Source: Saururus chinensis
Lineage: Eukaryota > Streptophyta > Magnoliopsida > Piperales > Saururaceae
Direction: 5' to 3'
Length of the DNA stretch: 64,000 nucleotides
Assembly: GCA_035235625.1 (NCBI GenBank)
Contig: CP141149.1
Location: forward strand, 16,991,893 to 17,055,892
This document shows, piece after piece, positions 59,901 through 64,000 of this stretch. A program made the translations under genes and the position numbers. The stretch's first letter is position 1. Each line of letters starts with the position of its first letter. The notes under the pieces are model-generated. The model was not told the DNA's origin. It made no database searches and was given only the letters and a program-made list of their open reading frames with translations.

Positions 59901-60758
59901 CAATATTTTTTATAATATAATGAAAAAAAATATGAATTATGCATATAAAATACATATTATACCCATTTTTTGTCACTTAGGTCCAAAGAGGTTGTGGTTG
60001 GCTTAGTCGTGTGTCTAGAAACATCATGGCTTGATCAGGCGCTAGCCACATGCCCACAACTAGGCAAGACAGGCTAAATCTAGATAGATCAAGTCCCAAC
60101 TATTTATGGACATGGCAAGGCCAAAAATGGCTGGCCACAACCTTGGCCTCACTAAATTTGGATAGATCAGGTCCCAACCATTGATGGACATGGTTAGACT
60201 AGATCTAGCTAGCCACAATCGTGGCATGGCCAAATTTGGTCGTCCAGGACCTGGCCAAATTTGGCCAGCCGCTCTTGATCATCAAAAGAGAAGAAGACAA
60301 CAATTGGGAGAGCATGGCGAAAATAGGCAATGATGAGTAGCAAGAGTGGGTTGCAACAAACAACAAAAGTGGGTAGTGACAGGCACCCATGGCAGGCAAA
60401 GGCCAATAAAGGAAGAGGAAATTCTAATAAAGGGGTGAAGAAATATATAAAAAAGGGTAGTTTTAGCATTTCAAATAAAATAATTTAGGCTTTGGTGGTT
60501 CATGTGACACTGTTTGTAATTTTGAAATTAATTATAAAATTTATTTTATAAAAAAATTGTATAACTAATTATTTGTAAATAATTTGTTAAAAAAGTATGG
60601 GTATTTTTCCCTATAAAATATGTTTAATAAAGCATTTTATTTCTAAATGGGCTAAGGCCTATAACTACTTTTCCTTTGAACAAAAAAAAATGGCCCTCTC
60701 ATTTGTTACAAGCCTCAAGTCAAATTTATTACAGCTCTTGGTAAGTAGAGCTAGCGGG
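56986..60758. other. LTR-like and AT-rich DNA
   Basis: 57,000-57,320 and 58,980-59,050 (GAGCTAAGCTCACCCCTC…TTGCAGGTGC) look like U3/U5 sequence of a plant Ty3 LTR on the plus strand, ending GGGGCATAACA at 59451. A cluster of GTTCGAAC motifs lies at 57,550-57,690. 59,452-60,758 is AT-rich with repeated GGCCA-type words (60,040-60,270). No gene. Confidence 0.45.
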
Positions 60759-61137
60759 TAGGGATGTCATCGGGTCGGGTTTTACTAAACCCAAACCCAA
60801 TATCACTTAAAGAAACTGTAGCCTGAACATGATCAAACCCAAACCCGATATCACTTAAAGAAACTGTAGCCTGAACATGATCAAACCCAAACCCGACCCA
60901 TTTGACCCGTTTAGAATAAAAAAATATTTTAAAATTTATTTTATTTATTTAAAAAATATTAAAAATAAATAAAAATTTTATATTTTATATTTATAATTTT
61001 ATTTAAATCGGGTCGGGTTAGATCACCTAAAACTTGAACTCAACCCAAATAACTATTCGAGTTAAATTTTAAAAACTAAACCCTAAGATCAAGTTAGGTT
61101 GGGTTTTAGCATATACTTGACCTAAGTAGCATCCCTA
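60759..61137. mobile_element. hAT-like MITE (379 bp)
   Basis: Begins TAGGGATG and ends CATCCCTA (8-bp perfect inverted ends). It is flanked by CTAGCGGG (60751-60758) and CTAGCAGG (61138-61145), an 8-bp duplication with one mismatch. It contains a 48-bp direct duplication (TATCACTTAAAGAAACTGTA at 60,801 and 60,849) and GGGTCGGGTT motifs. Confidence 0.88.
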
Positions 61138-61145
61138 CTAGCAGG

Positions 61146-62234
61146 TCAAGGAAATTTTTGTCCTTTCGAAATGAACATTGGGTATTTGGTTTAGAGAGCA
61201 AATTCCTATTGGACTCGACACAATCTGTTCATTAGGTATAGAAGTCAAACTTGGACTTTGATTCATTAGTCCTAAATCAAACATGACCTCCTAAACCAAT
61301 GCGCTAATGAACTTTGCACGTGTTGTTTTCTCTAAGATAAAAACATAAACACAAACAGTTACAATCTAACAAAATGGGAAAGCACAATGCCTTCAAAAAA
61401 CATCATGAAGCACGTAATCAAGGAAAGTGGTCTCCCAAGGCAATCACAGAAACTTGAGGAAGAGAAGCATTGGCCATCTGCACAACTTTTACTTTCTTTG
61501 AAAATGTTGAAATTTTACCTGATGGAAAGAGGGAAGAATAACAAGTATCTTTTGAACAATGAAGAATATGGACCGAGAAGTCACCCCTTCTTCAGAGCAG
61601 CTTAAACAAGAATTGCATATCATTAGCATTGATCGCTAATGAAAAACTCTTCCACCAAGCAAAGCTTCAATCGTTCTAAGCACATAGTGGCTTCAACAAC
61701 AGTCAACAGTGGTACAACCCAGATCCAAAGCAGACCAAATGATGAATCTCCAAGTAGGATCTCCACAATTTGCTCCAGCCCAAGACATGCCAGGACAACC
61801 TTTTCAGCTCCGTCAAAGTTATCTTGATGAAACAGAGCAATGAATGAGAAACTCCAGATTAGGTTTTGCAGCATGAGTTCTCCTACTTAGCTTGTTTAAC
61901 TCTTCTTACAAACATAACAATTAGATATTAGAACTTCCTGGATTAGAAGTAATGCTGGAAAGTTCATATAGTTTCTGAGATTTTAAAATTAACCCAACAA
62001 AAATTTAAAACAGTAGCAGGAAGTGAAGATAATCTTGCTAGTAGGGGGCCCTTTTCGTTAAGATCAATAATTTCCAATTCTTTAATATCATATCCAAACA
62101 TATCTAAAAAATCACCAAACTTTCTAAGCCATAATGGTTTACAAAAATGACATTGTAAAGAATAAATGAGATGGGGACTCAGGCGATCAAACACATCTTT
62201 AGTTTTTCATAAAGTAGTTCAATTAGTATATTGA
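61146..62234. other. Region with unrecognised open frames
   Basis: Open frames at 61387-61605 (+), 61623-61874 (-) and 61964-62194 (-) have balanced composition for this AT-rich area. The minus frame at 61623-61874 is Leu-rich (KVVLACLGLEQIVEILL). I cannot match any of them to a family. They could be remnants of a host gene. Confidence 0.3.
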
Positions 62235-62321
62235 GTCTATATGCACCCCAATAATTTTCTCAGTACCCCAATAACCTCATAAACCCGGGGTATTAAGGGG
62301 ATTAGTGGGGTGCATATAGAC
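62235..62321. mobile_element. Fold-back MITE, 87 bp, first copy
   Basis: GTCTATATGCACCCCAATAA and its complement at the other end (19 of 21 positions pair). A related copy lies at 63,346-63,433. No clear target duplication. Confidence 0.75.
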
Positions 62322-62450
62322 ACATTCTTAATATAATGAGCTAGAGAAGTCTGATTGGCATGTCGCTTGATGTATGATTCATATTTACAAACGAATCATA
62401 CTTACAAACTCAACGTAAAGAGGGCGCTTGTTTGCAGCTTCATAATTTTA

Positions 62451-62579
62451 CTCCTTTGTGCCATATTGTTGTTTCTATATGGAAAAATAGTGATATTTAT
62501 TAAATGGTAAACAAAAACGAAAAAAATAATTTCTAAGAAGCTTTTTCCAAATGGAGCTATTAAAACGGGACAGAGGGAG
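62451..62579. mobile_element. Stowaway-like MITE (129 bp)
   Basis: Flanked by TA on both sides (62449-62450, 62580-62581). The right end GGGACAGAGGGAG is the Stowaway terminus; the left end CTCCTTTGTGCC is a decayed match. Confidence 0.8.
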
Positions 62580-62581
62580 TA

Positions 62582-63345
62582 TTATGTTTTGGATATTGTA
62601 AAATCCTACACCTAAGAATCCACTTCAGCTAACTTTTAGTCTTTTCGTAGGCTAGGCAGGCTTGGTTATTTGGCATTTGGGAGACCTTGATAAGTTTCAC
62701 TTGGTGTTTGCATAATTAAATACTCCATTTATTGAGTATTCTAACTTGAATAATTAATAAAGGACAAAGGAAATATTCGATAAGGTGTTTTGAGAATGTG
62801 TTTATAGGGTATTTGAGGGCCCAAAGAAGTAAGACAAATAAAGTTAAATTCTTAAGTAGGAATGAAATGTTTAATCTTTGCAATCTAGTTTTACTAGGTC
62901 GGCCTAATGTATATATTTTGTTATAGTTTCTAAAACTTAAAATGTTTGCTATATATTTTAAAATTTTAAATATCTCAATAAAGACATGTATGCTAAAAAT
63001 CACACGTTGGTAATCATTTCTCACAAAATAAAAAACCAAAAAAACACGAATTTTATTTACAATCTAAAAAATAAGATAAAGTGCATGCAAAGAGTAGACA
63101 CAAATAAATTTGTTTTAGTTTGAAGAGGTAATACACAAGAAATTGGCTAGTTTATCGGGTACAAAGACGAACCTTGTTATGATATAAGTTACTACTATTC
63201 ATAAGATTAAAACTATAGCATACACCTGCTTGTCGTAATTTTGGCGAGTCTCCCTCAAACACAACTCTATTCTAACCTATAATGGATATTTCTCTTCTTC
63301 ACCTTTAGTTTTAGCTCGTTTAATACACATTATTCTGATGTTCAT
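62582..63345. other. AT-rich intergenic DNA
   Basis: The open frame at 62716-63039 (-) is low-complexity and unrecognised. No other feature seen. Confidence 0.4.
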
Positions 63346-63433
63346 GTCTATATGTACCCTAATAACCCTGCTTCACTCAAATATTTATAAGGGGGTTATG
63401 GGGTATAAAGGGATTATTATGGTGTATATAAAT
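63346..63433. mobile_element. Fold-back MITE, second copy
   Basis: GTCTATATGTACCCTAATAA at the left and …TTATGGTGTATATAAAT at the right, the same arrangement and length as 62,235-62,321 but more diverged. Confidence 0.65.
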
Positions 63434-63511
63434 ATATTTAATTTTTAAATTATTATATATTAAACATGCCACAACTCTACATTTGTTGGGTTTATTAGAG
63501 TTTTTTCTGCT

Positions 63512-63581
63512 CCCTTCTGACAGTGAGCTCATCGTAAGCTACACATCCCTTCTAACAATGAGCTCATCGTAAGCTACACAT
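63512..63581. repeat. 35-bp direct repeat, two units
   Basis: CCCTTCTGACAGTGAGCTCA at 63,512 and CCCTTCTAACAATGAGCTCA at 63,547, each followed by TCGTAAGCTACACAT. Confidence 0.85.
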
Positions 63582-63859
63582 AGGAGTTAAGAGTCGTTCA
63601 TCTACTAGATCAATAGCTCCCATATATAGCTTATGAAAGGCTCATTATCAGTGCAAAAAAAACTCTTCCTAATTCTCAATAGTCCATATATTATTTGTGT
63701 TGATTGATTTACCACTGGCCCAAAGTAAGAATTTATATTCCGCGGTTTGGTAAATGATCAGCCCACTCAAATGGGCTTGTACTGTTAATCTTGATTATAA
63801 CTTCCACTGGTCCAAGTGGGCCGTATCTGGGATTTTAGCTCAGACTTTCCAAGTGGGCA

Positions 63860-64000
63860 TTTAATAAGGATCGAGCCCGTGGCTCGAGTTACCTTTCTAG
63901 TGGCTAGAGCTCAAGCTGAGCTTCGAGCTTCCCGAGTCGAACTCGGGTTGATGCTCGGCAACAAAATTTCGGACTCAAGCAGATTGAGAGCTTGGCTCGG
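63860..64000. repeat. GCTCGAGCT-rich repeat at window edge
   Basis: GGCTCGAG, GCTTCGAGCTTCCCGAG and GAGCTTGGCTCGG words recur to the last base. Such sequence is usual in non-autonomous hAT elements of plants. It is cut by the window edge, so no boundaries are given. Confidence 0.35.

Overview
This is a plant nuclear (angiosperm) window. The evidence is many short exons with GT-AG introns, an intact 18-exon LEUNIG-type co-repressor gene, plant Ty3/gypsy and Ty1/copia remains, hAT-like and Stowaway-like MITEs, and long AT-rich intergenic DNA. The species cannot be determined from the sequence alone.

Layout. (1) 1-16,526 is the greater part of one large, decayed Ty3/gypsy retrotransposon of the Tat/Ogre type lying on the minus strand. 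From right to left it has a 5' LTR (15,094-16,526) with a TATA box, a primer-binding site, gag with a repetitive N-terminal region, an acidic variable region, protease, reverse transcriptase, RNase H and integrase. Downstream of integrase, in antisense (plus strand), it carries an intron-containing plant mobile domain (PMD) gene (1,074-4,824), followed by a tandem-repeat block (about 361-990). The 3' LTR lies off the left edge. Every coding module carries stops or frameshifts. (2) 16,527-24,068 is a decayed direct duplicate of 28,183-40,367. It retains LEUNIG exons 13, 12, 11, 10 and the 3' end of exon 4, has lost two internal blocks, and has gained an hAT-like element. (3) 24,069-28,182 separates the two copies and holds a 5' fragment (exons 1-2) of an RPN10 proteasome-subunit gene. 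(4) 32,799-43,136 (minus) is the intact LEUNIG (LUG) gene: 18 exons, 915 codons, a 54-codon glutamine-rich tract and a GC-AG intron. (5) 43,137-64,000 has no intact gene. It holds copia and gypsy LTR debris, several MITEs with recognisable target-site duplications, and AT-rich DNA.

How the parts relate. The only gene likely to make a functional host protein is LUG. The partial upstream copy is in the same orientation and lies beyond the 3' end of LUG. Comparing the two copies dates several events relative to the duplication: deletion of LUG exons 5-9 at a short microhomology, loss of exons 14-18 with a 98-bp filler, insertion of an 873-bp hAT-like element into a site still empty in copy 2, and insertion of the Tat element at the left edge of copy 1. 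The most unusual system is the Tat element with an antisense, spliced PMD gene, a cellular or DNA-transposon-type domain carried by a retrotransposon. Its splice sites and domain order survive although the reading frame has broken.
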